Positions 1 to 9,426 are shown, numbered from the stretch's first letter. The stretch is 64,000 nt of DNA from UBA1181 sp045226255 (GCA_045226255.1 JBGVCG010000030.1:10368-74367); one strand, 5' to 3'. The notes: generated by a model not told the origin, from the sequence alone. Made by a program: numbers and translations.

Positions 1-274
1 ACCCGAGGCCAATCTTTTCCCTCCAACACAGTCTAGCGTTGTAGAGTGGTTGCTTGCCATGACAACAGGTGAACAATCCAACAATCTATTTGTCGCCACC
101 CATAGCCCATATATACTAAACTCGTTTTTGGAGAAAAAAAATATCCCTATGACTCTTTTATATACGAGAGTGTCGGATGGTCAAATGGTAATAAGGACCG
201 CAACAGAGGAAGACATCCAAGGCATATACGATTTTGGTGTGGATGCCTTCTTTAATATAGAATCACTGGGATGA
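1..274 (+). CDS. AAA ATPase, C-terminal fragment (gene begins before the window)
   Basis: The open frame enters from the left edge in frame 2 and ends at a TGA at 272-274, so only about 90 C-terminal residues are visible. They contain PEANLFPP, which matches the end of the Walker B / signature stretch (EEPEANLFP) of AAA_21/OLD-type ABC-like ATPases. Further on is VATHSPYIL, the usual H-switch (THSP) of the same family. ATP binding and dimerisation are therefore likely, but the Walker A and the beginning are outside the window. The next gene starts 4 bases later and is probably co-translated. This pairing is common in defence-like two-gene systems, but the role is inferred. Confidence 0.75.
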   Translation, partial: PEANLFPPTQSSVVEWLLAMTTGEQSNNLFVATHSPYILNSFLEKKNIPMTLLYTRVSDGQMVIRTATEEDIQGIYDFGVDAFFNIESLG

Positions 275-278
275 TCGT

Positions 279-815
279 ATGGAGAAGAGAGATTGGCACA
301 TCGTACCTGAATGTTACATCGATACAAACCTTGTCGAATTTCTACTCGCATCCCATAGCGTGAACCATCAAAAGGGCTGTAATAATGTAGCCAAAATGAT
401 GATGGAGTCGAGTCTGAAAGATCAATTCTCTATTGGCGTTATCGACAACGACAAACGACAACATTCATACGTGAGCATGTTTGATGAGATTGCACATTCA
501 AAGCATATTTCATTACTGAAACATCGTGAACGTCCTCATTACCTTGTGCGAATCACGCCTGCGATGGACCAGTTTATTATGGATTGCGCCACAGAGCAAA
601 ACATCAATTTGCAAGACTATGATTTGCCCTCTAAATTGGAAGAATTTACGAAGGTTACAAAGGATGTAAACGTAAAAAGCGATCGCCGGTTCAAATCTCT
701 TTTCAAGGCACTTGATAGCTCTAAGGAGATGATATTGCTCCGCTCTGTGTTAAACTACCTGAACAACCATCAATATCAATGCAATATTGTAGAGCTTCAG
801 AAATTATTCGAATAA
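279..815 (+). CDS. Possible TOPRIM-like partner of the upstream AAA ATPase
   Basis: This 178-residue soluble protein has no signal peptide and I do not recognise it at family level. Two local patterns suggest a TOPRIM-type metal site. A glutamate sits early in PECYIDTNLVEFLL, resembling the E-G-x-x-D motif. A hydrophobic strand ending in DxD follows (IGVIDNDKR). It starts 4 bases after the ATPase stop, so the two are likely one transcriptional unit. OLD/Gabija-type and AbiL-type systems combine an AAA ATPase with a TOPRIM nuclease, but the TOPRIM reading rests on short motifs. The alternative is an unrelated ATPase-associated protein. The gene ends only 9 bases before the convergent apbE-like gene. 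Confidence 0.5.
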   Translation: MEKRDWHIVPECYIDTNLVEFLLASHSVNHQKGCNNVAKMMMESSLKDQFSIGVIDNDKRQHSYVSMFDEIAHSKHISLLKHRERPHYLVRITPAMDQFIMDCATEQNINLQDYDLPSKLEEFTKVTKDVNVKSDRRFKSLFKALDSSKEMILLRSVLNYLNNHQYQCNIVELQKLFE

Positions 816-824
816 ACCCTCCCA

Positions 825-1868
825 TCACTTCCCACTTTCCGAACTAACACCATTGGTGGTTGATTCCTTGGCTTCCCGCAGTTTCTTTTTAAGCGATGGA
901 CTATAGATGACGCGATATCCTTTAGGGGTGTTGGGTGATGACAGAATGAAATAGGCCATCAGAGATTTCTCCTTCTCCAATAGACGAAGTGCTTGCTTTG
1001 ATCCCATAACCATGAATGCTGTGGCGTATGCATCTGCGGTCATGCAGTCTGTTGCGATCACCGTACTCGATAGTATGTCTTGCTGCACAGGGTAGCCTGT
1101 GTGCGGATCTATTGTGTGGGCATACTTTTTCCCGTCTTTGTAGTAGAACTTGCGATAATTGCCACTCGTCGCCACACCGCCTTGGGTGAGTAATAGCACA
1201 TCTTGCGGTTCCCTATTGATGGAGAGAGAATCTTCTTCTGGCGTGTTGATGCCAATGTGCCATGGCTTACCTTTCGGATTATATCCATGAAGGGTAACCT
1301 CGCCTCCAATCTCAACCATGTAGTTGGTAATCCCCTTTTTTGCCAGCCATTTTCCGACAACATCGCAAGCGTAACCTTTGGCAATGCTTGATGCATCGAG
1401 AATAATCCGATTGTCCCCCTTCTTTAATTGTCCATCTTTGCCAATTTTTATTTTTTCATATCCCACAAAACTGAGTATGCTATCCACCATGGACTTCGTG
1501 ACATTTTCACTGTGCTTATAACCAAAGCCCCACAAGTTCACCAAAGGGGCAACTGTCATATCAAAGGCTCCATCAGTTTCCTTGGAGATTACCATGCCAC
1601 GATCCAATACTGTTCGCACGTGCTGATTCATGCGGACAGAAGTGTCATTGTTGTTGATTTGAGACAGAATGGATTCTTTGTTAAACATTGACAGTGAATT
1701 ATCTATCTCTTGAAAAAGACCTTTGATGCTATCATGATAGTTCTCTTTGCCTTGATAGGTTATGTGGTATGAGGTATGAAAAGCTTCTCCTTCTATAAAA
1801 ACATAGTTCTGGGCATCCGAAGAGACCCAGAACAATAAAAAACAAGTTAGTATGGCTAAACGATTCAT
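825..1868 (-). CDS. apbE: FAD:protein FMN transferase (ApbE family)
   Basis: ApbE enzymes transfer FMN from FAD onto a Ser/Thr of extracytoplasmic electron-transfer proteins. The 347 residues are the usual length and begin with a signal peptide (residues 1-19, ending SSDA-Q). Family motifs appear in order: GAFDMTVAPLVNLWGFG at about 100-116, LDASSIAKGYACD at 157-169, VEIGGEVTLHG at 185-195, SGNYRKFY at 235-242, HTIDPHTGYP at 251-260 and the metal/FAD site DCMTADAYATAFM at 274-286. Its ATG overlaps the stop of the upstream gene by one base (TAATG), implying translational coupling. The NosR-like FMN-binding protein at 34361-35509 is a plausible substrate, but they are not adjacent. Confidence 0.95.
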   Translation of the reverse strand: MNRLAILTCFLLFWVSSDAQNYVFIEGEAFHTSYHITYQGKENYHDSIKGLFQEIDNSLSMFNKESILSQINNNDTSVRMNQHVRTVLDRGMVISKETDGAFDMTVAPLVNLWGFGYKHSENVTKSMVDSILSFVGYEKIKIGKDGQLKKGDNRIILDASSIAKGYACDVVGKWLAKKGITNYMVEIGGEVTLHGYNPKGKPWHIGINTPEEDSLSINREPQDVLLLTQGGVATSGNYRKFYYKDGKKYAHTIDPHTGYPVQQDILSSTVIATDCMTADAYATAFMVMGSKQALRLLEKEKSLMAYFILSSPNTPKGYRVIYSPSLKKKLREAKESTTNGVSSESGK

Positions 1869-3598
1869 TACTTGGCTGTATTTTCTTGCACGAAGAGTTT
1901 TATCGCTTTTTCACATTGCTCGTCATCGTTTTCCAATACACCTGCCGCTAACCAGTAGGCATATTTTCCTGTGCAATAATCTGATGCGCCCTCCTTGCTA
2001 CTACCATAGCGGAATTCGATGTGGTAAGTGTCGGTTGGATTATCCGAGCGGAAGAAGAAATAAGCGAACTCGTCATCGTTGTCATCATCGCTTTTGTAGT
2101 AATGGAAGTCGTTGACCGCATCATAACCTACATTCGAATAGGTATGGGAGAATACTTCGTTGTCCTCCGCATCGATTCCCTTTATCCGTCTTCCTTCGAA
2201 CACGAATTTGGAAACGCCTTGTAAGAAGTGACAGTTAAACTGCATGTTCTCTGAGAACCCATTAGAGCAATCTCCATACTTTGCCGTAGCCGCAGCTCCT
2301 GTCACCTCTCCCAACATTGAATTTTTCATATATGTTACAGTGGCTTCTGCACCCGCAGTGTCACCTGTGCCTTTTATGCATTCGTTGATCCAAAGGCTGT
2401 CCCATTTCGCATTGATCGCACCATCATTGCCAAAGAATTCCACGAATGTTCCTGCGATTTTCTCTTGCAACTCGGTAGCTTTACCCTCTTCGGAGATAGT
2501 GATGGATGAGGTTATCGATATGTATTTATCGCTGTTGAAGGTTACGGAGAAAGAGGTGCCTGATTCCACCTCGCCGTTGATGGTAAGGAATCCATCTGTG
2601 TAACTATAATCCTCCTCACCTAATGTTTGAGCGGAGCGTCCGGATCCTTTTTTCACGCTGGCAAGCGTATAGTTGGCATCTGATGGAATATTGTTGAAAA
2701 CAATTGCCACGATTGGATTCGTGCCGGCGGGAGAAGCCCCCAAACTGAGTGATGCGGAATTTTGCCGTTTCACGTAAAGTTTGCAGTCTATGGATACATT
2801 GTCCATTCCCTTGAGCAGGTAAGTGATGTTGGTAATGGTCTTTCCTTGTAACCCTGCCGTATGTGTGTAGGCTGGACGGTTGCCATGAGGCTCAACGAAC
2901 TCCTTCACACAGAATGCCATTTCCATTGTGTTTAGCCACAAGTTGTTCAAAGGTGTTAGCGCATATTTATGTCCGTTGCTGGTGCTGATAATCGCACCTT
3001 GTAATTTGGCGGAAGGAATGTCGTCTCGTGTGATCTCTCCACTTAATGAAATACCATAGTTTCCCCAAGTGAAAGTTCCTGCGTTAAGTGAGACGGTCAC
3101 CCCATTCTTTGAAACGGGTTTGCTATTATAGGCACTGAAGGAACCATCTTCATTCAACAATTTGTATTCGGAAAACGTGCTGTCCTCTACAAATGTGAAA
3201 CGTTTCTTTTCTTCGGAAGACAATTGCTTATATATTTTTTGCGGGATGGCCACGCTCACATCTTTTACGCCTAAAATTTGTTTCCCGTCTTCAGAAGATA
3301 AGCAGGCTGTAAACCTAGAAGCTTTTCCACTTGTGGCAGATGTGAAGACATCCACACCATCCGCTTCAAGGGATTCTGCGTCTTGGTATAATTCTCCGGC
3401 GTAGAATTCGCTCCATGTCATATCGGTTGTGGCAAAATGAAGAGTATCCGATTGTTGGATAGGATTGAACTCAATGTTTTTGACAGAGTCTTTTTCATAA
3501 GATACTTTAGAGCCGTCTTTGAAATTTACAGTAACGTTTTGGGCTTGCACCTGTGCGCCTATGAGACCACAGACTGCTAGTGTTATAATTTTATTCAT
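1868..3598 (-). CDS. Exported protein with calycin-like C-terminal domain
   Basis: The protein is about 576 residues from the ATG at 3598; a TTG six bases upstream is the only longer option. A signal peptide (MNKIITLAVCGLIGAQVQAQ) is followed by NVTVNFKDGSKVSYEKDSVKNIEF, the opening seen in many secreted Bacteroidales proteins. The second half, from about residue 400, resembles the Bacteroidales calycin/lipocalin-like family (small-ligand barrels): it begins EKIAGTFVEFFGNDG and ends CTGKYAYWLAAGVL. No enzyme motif was seen. The gene lies between a small secreted protein and apbE, with one base of overlap to apbE, so the trio is probably an operon acting outside the inner membrane. The ligand is unknown. 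Confidence 0.6.
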   Translation of the reverse strand: MNKIITLAVCGLIGAQVQAQNVTVNFKDGSKVSYEKDSVKNIEFNPIQQSDTLHFATTDMTWSEFYAGELYQDAESLEADGVDVFTSATSGKASRFTACLSSEDGKQILGVKDVSVAIPQKIYKQLSSEEKKRFTFVEDSTFSEYKLLNEDGSFSAYNSKPVSKNGVTVSLNAGTFTWGNYGISLSGEITRDDIPSAKLQGAIISTSNGHKYALTPLNNLWLNTMEMAFCVKEFVEPHGNRPAYTHTAGLQGKTITNITYLLKGMDNVSIDCKLYVKRQNSASLSLGASPAGTNPIVAIVFNNIPSDANYTLASVKKGSGRSAQTLGEEDYSYTDGFLTINGEVESGTSFSVTFNSDKYISITSSITISEEGKATELQEKIAGTFVEFFGNDGAINAKWDSLWINECIKGTGDTAGAEATVTYMKNSMLGEVTGAAATAKYGDCSNGFSENMQFNCHFLQGVSKFVFEGRRIKGIDAEDNEVFSHTYSNVGYDAVNDFHYYKSDDDNDDEFAYFFFRSDNPTDTYHIEFRYGSSKEGASDYCTGKYAYWLAAGVLENDDEQCEKAIKLFVQENTAK

Positions 3599-3648
3599 AC
3601 TCAAATTTATTTCGTTGAATTGTGGCTATTAATTGTATATTAAGTTTG

Positions 3649-4131
3649 TTATTTGTCTTTTTTCGAGGAGATTACCTTGAACGTTTTAGTTGCAGTCTTG
3701 ACTAAGAACACCTTTACACGGTTTGTGTCAAATAAAATTTCAGCGCTTCCGACGTCGTTGGCTTTCCCTTGTGTGATGATCTGCCCGTTGATGTTATAAA
3801 TGTAAATTTCTTCGCCTGGTTTTAAACCTCGTGCTTGTACTCCGCCATTGAAGGAAAACACTTCGCCATCGGATTTCACGTCGTTGATATCCGTTTCGTC
3901 TTTTCCATAAGAGAAAGATAAGTATTGGTCAATTGGATAGAATACTTTTTGGTCGTCTGTGTGGAGTATAACAGATTGACCCGAAAAAGAGACATCAGGA
4001 TGGGAAGAAAGCAAGAAAGTCGTTGTTTCCCCATTGGCATTTGATACGATTAGTGTCTCCGAGGCCCACAATTGACTCGATGTGCAAAGCATCGCCGCAG
4101 CGAGAAAATGCGAAAAATGGTTATGCTTCAT
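3649..4131 (-). CDS. Small exported protein with a T9SS-like C-terminal tail
   Basis: I place the start at the ATG at 4131, because it gives a clean signal peptide (MKHNHFSHFLAAAMLCTSSQLWA). A frame extension to 4158 only adds a polar stretch. The mature part is about 138 residues. Its last 70 (ARGLKPGEEIYIYNINGQIITQGKA ... VFLVKTATKTFKVI) have the beta-rich layout of a type IX secretion sorting domain: a Gly-rich turn, a YNINGQ-like strand and a final VKTATKTFKV strand. No separate catalytic domain is present, so it may be a minimal surface protein. It is the first gene of the run ending in apbE, 50 bases upstream of the calycin-like gene. Confidence 0.55.
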   Translation of the reverse strand: MKHNHFSHFLAAAMLCTSSQLWASETLIVSNANGETTTFLLSSHPDVSFSGQSVILHTDDQKVFYPIDQYLSFSYGKDETDINDVKSDGEVFSFNGGVQARGLKPGEEIYIYNINGQIITQGKANDVGSAEILFDTNRVKVFLVKTATKTFKVISSKKDK

Positions 4132-4238
4132 ATTGTCAAAATTTAAAATTCGTGACAAAGGTAGAGGGATTGGAACGATGAAAAAATCCCATATAATGGC
4201 TATTAGATGAGGGTGATATAGCTATTGTAAAGGATTCT

Positions 4239-5462
4239 TTAAAAACTATACTTCACCTTTCCCCATACCTCCGAATTGTCCTTGTAGAGGGCGAACATTC
4301 CCGCATCGGCACGGAACCAGTCGTAGCCTAATGTGACGGAGATGTCGTCGGTGAGTTGGTAATCTGCATTGAAACGAATGAAGAAGGCCCCGTTGTTTGC
4401 ACAGTCGATTCGTCCAAAGGCGCCAAGCTTCATCGTATTCCGCAACAGAGCCTTGCTGATATTGACGGTTGCCATACCCGTGTTATGGTAGTCGGACAAC
4501 TTATCATCCCCCAAAATATGGGTATGGCAGTATTGCAGCATGAGCGTCCAATCATTGCCTGGATACCAATCCATGCCAATCAGTGAGACGAGGTCGTTTT
4601 CACGTTTGGCGGCTCCCATATAATTCTTTGGAGTGTGTAGCATATCCAAATAGGCGGCAGCTTCCGCTCGAATCACAAAATTGCCAACGGAGGCGGAAAG
4701 GTCAGCACCCAACATCGTCATCCTTCCATAATAGGCATCCACCGATATGAAACCCTCTGGCGTGATACCCGCCAAACTAAATGCGGGCGTCTTATTGTAT
4801 GTGCGTAGGGCGCAAAAAGAAAAGTCCACACCGCTCAGATAGGCGGAGAAACGGGCACCATACTCGCTATGTGAGATTCTTTTCGATGGAGTGTGATGGT
4901 TCATCTCGCAACTCATTCCATTAAGTGATATGCCCCATGGATTTTTAGGATCAGTGGGTAGCTCGTAGTATTCTGGTACGGGGACAAAGATGACTTCCGT
5001 TTTCACGTTCACCCCTCCATAACTCAGACGAAGAGCATTGACGGGAATGCGTATGTCGTCGTAATCCTGCGCAAGGAATTCAGTGTAGTCCATGGGTGAG
5101 ATGATGTCGGTGACTTGCAAGCCATCCGCCACCCCCCACGTGACAATCTGCCTTCCAACCTTAAGCCCCCACTTCTTGTGGCTATGTTCCAAGAACGCTT
5201 CCCTCAGGGAGAAACCCGATTGAGCAACAACGATAGGGTTATATACCGCATTGAGCGACACGAAACCAGACGAACTTCCCTTCTCCAGACCCGCCTCAAA
5301 GCGAGCGCGTGTACGACTCGACATATAGTCGTGGTCGTCACTCGCACGCATGGCATGGTAGGTGTCAATGAAACCTTTGTAATTGAATTTCAGTTTATTG
5401 TTATCCTCCTGTGCCCAAAGGAGAGCGGGGAGAAAAATCAGTAGCAATAACGTTTTTCTCAT
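4239..5462 (-). CDS. Outer-membrane beta-barrel protein of an RND export locus
   Basis: The 407-residue protein has a signal peptide (MRKTLLLLIFLPALLWA-Q). Its alternating polar/aromatic strands (for example LKVGRQIVTWGVADGLQV, TLGYDWFRADAGM) run to a C-terminal phenylalanine (KVKYSF), the classic barrel end signal. The GRQ-x-x-x-WG segment and the length resemble the DUF1302 / alginate-export-like porins that accompany HAE3-type RND transporters. It lies 6 bases downstream of the LolA-like gene and is the last gene of that operon, so it likely forms the outer-membrane step or receives exported lipid-like material. The substrate is unknown. Confidence 0.65.
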   Translation of the reverse strand: MRKTLLLLIFLPALLWAQEDNNKLKFNYKGFIDTYHAMRASDDHDYMSSRTRARFEAGLEKGSSSGFVSLNAVYNPIVVAQSGFSLREAFLEHSHKKWGLKVGRQIVTWGVADGLQVTDIISPMDYTEFLAQDYDDIRIPVNALRLSYGGVNVKTEVIFVPVPEYYELPTDPKNPWGISLNGMSCEMNHHTPSKRISHSEYGARFSAYLSGVDFSFCALRTYNKTPAFSLAGITPEGFISVDAYYGRMTMLGADLSASVGNFVIRAEAAAYLDMLHTPKNYMGAAKRENDLVSLIGMDWYPGNDWTLMLQYCHTHILGDDKLSDYHNTGMATVNISKALLRNTMKLGAFGRIDCANNGAFFIRFNADYQLTDDISVTLGYDWFRADAGMFALYKDNSEVWGKVKYSF

Positions 5463-5468
5463 GACTGC

Positions 5469-6242
5469 TTATAATCCCTTTTCGAGTTGTGAGACAGTGA
5501 AGATATTATCACCTGTAGGCTGATCGTATTGATAATTTTTGAATCTCAGATCCGTCTCATGCTTGGTCTGCACATTTTTCATGTTCATGTGCCCGATGGT
5601 CCAATATCCGTCCACTTGCTTAACATCATCCGCAATCAGTTGTCGGTGCAGTTTCTCCAATTTATCATAGTACTCCACCTTCACAGGAATCAGGCAATCC
5701 TGACGTATCCAAGAGAGCCGTTTGGTATAGATGTCGCCCGATTTCTTAGGCACCGATTGCAGCACCCAACATTTGTGTCCATCCAAGGTCTCCTCTCGCA
5801 ACAATGTGTGGGTATCCTCGTCCAGGTTACGGCGTCCCATATCATCGTAAGTGAAATCGGTTCCCATAAAGTAATCGGTTTTCGAAGAGGAGCCACTGAT
5901 GCGGCGTGTCTTCTTCATGGCCGGCAGATAGAGCCATTTATCGTCGTCTTTATTGGCTTGGTCATAGTCCCACGTGAGGAATCCAGTCCCCTTCACATCC
6001 CCGGGATAGAGAAAGAACATGATCGTTTTACGGTCTTGCCCGTAATCCTTGGAATAGGATTTGAGCTCTCGCACGCGTTTGCTTCCGTTCTTGTTGATGA
6101 GGGTAAGGCTCATCTCGCAGTAGCGTGTGTCGCCATCCGGACGGTTATGTACTTTTTCTGCCACTTCTAATCCTGTTAATGTTTGTGCCATGATCGTTGC
6201 CGTAGCGAGCAGTCCGACCATCGTTGAAATCATCTTTTTCAT
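5469..6242 (-). CDS. LolA-like outer-membrane lipoprotein-sorting protein
   Basis: This 257-residue periplasmic protein has a signal peptide (ending ATIMA-Q). The body matches the LolA-like family found next to MMPL/RND exporters. Typical stretches are DKWLYLPAMKKTRRISGSSSKTDYFMGTDFTYDDM in the middle (about residues 101-136) and LSWIRQDCLIPVKVEYYD near 180. Such proteins carry hydrophobic cargo (lipoproteins or lipids) across the periplasm. The gene sits between the RND transporter (21 bases upstream) and the barrel gene (6 bases downstream), an inner membrane, periplasm, outer membrane order that supports an envelope export route. Confidence 0.85.
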   Translation of the reverse strand: MKKMISTMVGLLATATIMAQTLTGLEVAEKVHNRPDGDTRYCEMSLTLINKNGSKRVRELKSYSKDYGQDRKTIMFFLYPGDVKGTGFLTWDYDQANKDDDKWLYLPAMKKTRRISGSSSKTDYFMGTDFTYDDMGRRNLDEDTHTLLREETLDGHKCWVLQSVPKKSGDIYTKRLSWIRQDCLIPVKVEYYDKLEKLHRQLIADDVKQVDGYWTIGHMNMKNVQTKHETDLRFKNYQYDQPTGDNIFTVSQLEKGL

Positions 6243-6263
6243 ATCGTCAGAGTTTTTAATTTG

Positions 6264-8636
6264 TTAATCAATAGTGTTATCATCAGTAGTGCTTTCTTTG
6301 CCAAACACCTTGAAGTGACGCATCACAACAGGTGATATGACTAAGTCCGCCACGAGGGCCGCTATCAGACCTGCGGAGGCCAAAATGCCAAGATCCACAA
6401 AATTATTGGCCGTTGAGGATGTGAACCCAAGGAAGGTGGAGACTAAGATTACGGTTGACATCACCACGGCGATACCGATGACACGGAACGTTCGTAAAAT
6501 AGCATAGCGGTAATTGTGCTTACGGTCGAACTCGAGATGCGCATGGTTGATCACGTGGATGGTATCATCCACCGCCAGACCCAACACCATCGGAATCACA
6601 ATGGCGGTCATCATATCGAGCGAGTAGCCGAACCAGCCCATCACACCACCCACGAAGATGATAGGCGCCAAATTCGGAATCATACCGATCAGGCCTAACT
6701 TAACGTTACCGAAGGCTAACATCAGCAAAAGACCCACTATCAGTACAGAGAGTAATAGAGACCACATCTGCCCACGCACCAGATATTGTTGCATGACAGT
6801 GAATTGAGGCACATTACCTACAGCTGACACTTGCGCATCAGGGAATAATTCAGTGGCGTATTGCTGTATATCGTTGATATCATTCTCCACCTCGGCGGAA
6901 TTGTAGTTCTTCAGTTCCACTTGCAGACGCAATTTGCGATAGTCATAGTCAATCCAGTAGTTGGTCTCCGAGCCACCCGCATTTTCGTAGAGCAAAAGCA
7001 ACTGAGCTATCATCTCACTGCTTTCTGGTATCTTGTAATACTCCTGCTTGTTTTCGTTGAGGGTGCGGTTCATATCCTTCAGAATCGGAAGGATAGAATA
7101 GTGACGCTTGGTGAGGTGATAGGTCTCACATCTCTTTTCAAGCATTTCAAGACGTTTCAGGACATCTGGGTCCTTGGCGGCATCTGGATTTTGTAGGGTG
7201 ACAAGCACATCGTAGGTGTAGAGCGACCCCAACTCGGAATAGCCGATGTCCAACAACTTATCCACGTAGGGCACTTTGCGTCCCATGGTCTTCTCCACAT
7301 CAAATGCTGGTTGGATGCGGTGTACGGCGGACACGCACACGACGGCAAGTATTCCTGAGACGATCATAATGGTGCGGCTATGCTTTAGAACCTTTTCGCC
7401 CAAGCGCTCAAACAATGCATCCGAACGACCCTCTATGGTCGACGAGAACGATTTCTTCAACCTGACATTTTTGCGTCCGATCGAATAGACCAGCGGAGTC
7501 ACGATAAGGCATACCAAGAGAACCGACAAGATGCATAGGGATGAGTTGACGCCAATAGCCTTCATCGGCACAAGCTTCATCGCCACAAACGACAACATGG
7601 CGGCGATGGTGGTGATACCGGAAAAGAGCACAGGCCAACCCGTTTCCGTCATGGCTTCTACAATAGCCCTCCGACGCTCTCCATGCTGGAAGAGTTGCGT
7701 ACGGAAGTAATTGTATATATGGATGTTATATGCAATCGATATGGCGAAACACAGCACTACCACAGAAAGGGTGGCCGATTGGTCGATATAAAGGCCCATC
7801 CAACCGATCCAACCGAAGGCCATGAGAATACTCATGATGGTTGTGACAATAGGCATCACCACACCTCGCAACGAGCGAGTCACAAGCGTCATCACCAAGA
7901 TTCCGACGATGAGCACAATCATCATCACCATGCGCATCTGACCCTGTATATACTGCATTTTCTCGTATGACATGAAAGGCATGCCCGACACGGAAGGGTT
8001 CAGGCTCGCGTACTTCTCCTGCAAACATATCTGCTTCGCCTCCCGACCCGTGAGCATGTCGGGGGACTCATTGGTCTCCGCCTTCCATACCGAGTCTTCT
8101 GGGAAGGGTCGTAGTTTCACCACGATCCAAGACATGGTGCCATCCTTGGAGACAAGTCGCCTAGCCAATTCCGGCTTCGAATAAGCCCGCTGGCGGATAG
8201 CCTCCAGTCCTGCGGCATCGTCCGGAATTGAATCGGGCACGATTTGACCCAATTCCATACCCTCGTCCGTACCCGTCATGAATTCCAGGTCGGTAAGGGA
8301 GGTGATGCTCTCGGAATAGGAAAGGCTGTCCATCAGGTTTTGACTTAGTTCCCGAATCAGTTCGAGATTCTGTTTCGTGAATAGTCCGTTTTCATTTTTC
8401 ACCAGGACGGAGACATAGTAGTCATTCCCGAATGTTGCTTTGAAATCATCTGTTTTCGCCAACATGGGGTCGCCCTCCACAAAGTAGCTATCCCACGAGG
8501 TTTCGAAGTAGATGCGTTTCAGTCCCATGACCGACACAATAAAGATTGCGGCAAAGACCAGTGCCGTCAACAGTCGGTGTTTCAGGTTCCACTCAGTCAG
8601 AGCGCGAAACCGTGAATTGATTTTTTCTATGTTCAT
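6264..8636 (-). CDS. RND/MMPL family exporter (HAE3-like)
   Basis: The 790-residue inner-membrane protein shows the RND duplication. There is one TM near 20-40, a large periplasmic loop, a TM block from about 235 to 390, a second periplasmic domain and a last TM block from about 640 to 780. The motif VLGLAVDDTIHVINH near residue 690 contains the paired Asp of the TM4/TM10 proton relay seen in MMPL/HAE3 transporters. At 790 residues it matches the shorter HAE3 class rather than the roughly 1040-residue AcrB type. It is the first gene of a three-gene operon, 21 bases before the LolA-like gene. The TetR-type gene upstream on the same strand is separated by a terminator and probably regulates it. 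Confidence 0.9.
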   Translation of the reverse strand: MNIEKINSRFRALTEWNLKHRLLTALVFAAIFIVSVMGLKRIYFETSWDSYFVEGDPMLAKTDDFKATFGNDYYVSVLVKNENGLFTKQNLELIRELSQNLMDSLSYSESITSLTDLEFMTGTDEGMELGQIVPDSIPDDAAGLEAIRQRAYSKPELARRLVSKDGTMSWIVVKLRPFPEDSVWKAETNESPDMLTGREAKQICLQEKYASLNPSVSGMPFMSYEKMQYIQGQMRMVMMIVLIVGILVMTLVTRSLRGVVMPIVTTIMSILMAFGWIGWMGLYIDQSATLSVVVLCFAISIAYNIHIYNYFRTQLFQHGERRRAIVEAMTETGWPVLFSGITTIAAMLSFVAMKLVPMKAIGVNSSLCILSVLLVCLIVTPLVYSIGRKNVRLKKSFSSTIEGRSDALFERLGEKVLKHSRTIMIVSGILAVVCVSAVHRIQPAFDVEKTMGRKVPYVDKLLDIGYSELGSLYTYDVLVTLQNPDAAKDPDVLKRLEMLEKRCETYHLTKRHYSILPILKDMNRTLNENKQEYYKIPESSEMIAQLLLLYENAGGSETNYWIDYDYRKLRLQVELKNYNSAEVENDINDIQQYATELFPDAQVSAVGNVPQFTVMQQYLVRGQMWSLLLSVLIVGLLLMLAFGNVKLGLIGMIPNLAPIIFVGGVMGWFGYSLDMMTAIVIPMVLGLAVDDTIHVINHAHLEFDRKHNYRYAILRTFRVIGIAVVMSTVILVSTFLGFTSSTANNFVDLGILASAGLIAALVADLVISPVVMRHFKVFGKESTTDDNTID

Positions 8637-8808
8637 AATCAGTTAAATTTTAATGTTTTATATATATTTTTTTATTACTCTCTGAATTATAATTGGTTAT
8701 AGCTTCAAAAACGAACAAAATTCAGAATCGTTCACAAAAAAAAGAGACTCATTTCTGAGTCTCTTCCTGCTATGAAAACACAAAAAATAAACAACAATTG
8801 TTTATCTA
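8637..8808 (-). promoter_or_regulatory. Regulatory gap upstream of the RND operon
   Basis: These 172 AT-rich bases lie between the TetR gene and the RND operon and contain the TetR terminator. No exact TAnnTTTG box is present on the minus strand, which fits a regulated promoter. A short imperfect inverted repeat (GAAC at about 8713 and GTTC near 8730) could be part of an operator, but it is too weak to call. Confidence 0.3.
8736..8764 (-). terminator. Rho-independent terminator after the TetR gene
   Basis: AGAGACTCA (8743-8751), the loop TTTC and TGAGTCTCT (8756-8764) form a perfect 9-bp hairpin. On the minus strand it is followed by eight T residues. It lies about 45 bases downstream of the TetR stop and separates that gene from the RND operon. 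Confidence 0.85.
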
Positions 8809-9426
8809 TCACAAGTGATTGTAAATCAATAATTTCCATCCGTTATTATGATAATTGACATATTCTATAAAGATTCGTTCCGCATCCTTTGCGCTTATTT
8901 TGTGCATAATGATCTCCTCGAGTAGGGTGAACAACTGCACAGCGTTTATATGGATGAAGAAGGGGGAGAAGTCCCATTTCAACGCAGGGTATATCTGCTT
9001 CATCGCATCCATATATTTCAGCATCATCTCGGTAGCTTCGTCGGTAAACTCTTCTTTGAAATTCGCCAACGAGGAACCTGCCGATTTGAACAGTAACAAA
9101 TTCAGCAGATCCCTGTATTTCTGCATTATACAACTATATTCAGCTGCAGTCTTTTCAGCCATGCCTGGCATCCATTGCTGTGTGACATCAATGTTCTTTG
9201 GATTGTGGTAATTGTCGATTATTTCCTTGAACTCGTTGACCACAGGAGCGACGATGGAGCAAAAAAGGTCATCTTTGCTCACATAGTAATTGTAGATATT
9301 ACTCAACCCGACGCCTGATTTTTCTGCGATCTCGCGCATCGATGTTTTCGCAAAACCCTTTTTGAGAAAGATTTTCTTTGCCTCTTTCTCAACACACTTT
9401 CCTATGTCGTCTTTTTTCCTTTGCAT
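8809..9426 (-). CDS. TetR/AcrR family transcriptional regulator
   Basis: I use the ATG at 9426 (MQRKKDDIG), which gives 205 residues and places the DNA-binding domain at the normal distance from the N terminus. The frame stays open to 9489, but the extra 21 residues look non-conserved. The helix-turn-helix spans about residues 26-54 (KTSMREIAEKSGVGLSNIYNYYVSKDDLF), with the family SxxxIYxYFxxK pattern. The rest is helical and should bind a ligand. The gene precedes the RND exporter operon on the same strand, the usual arrangement for a ligand-responsive repressor of efflux. The inducer is unknown. Confidence 0.85.
   Translation of the reverse strand: MQRKKDDIGKCVEKEAKKIFLKKGFAKTSMREIAEKSGVGLSNIYNYYVSKDDLFCSIVAPVVNEFKEIIDNYHNPKNIDVTQQWMPGMAEKTAAEYSCIMQKYRDLLNLLLFKSAGSSLANFKEEFTDEATEMMLKYMDAMKQIYPALKWDFSPFFIHINAVQLFTLLEEIIMHKISAKDAERIFIEYVNYHNNGWKLLIYNHL

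Noticed and set aside
3602..3609. TAAATTTG box before the calycin-like gene
   Set aside because: It overlaps the start region and lies only four bases from the ATG inside an apparent operon. It is probably chance.
8713..8733. TetR operator upstream of the RND operon
   Set aside because: The only inverted repeat seen has four paired bases, too weak to support a call.
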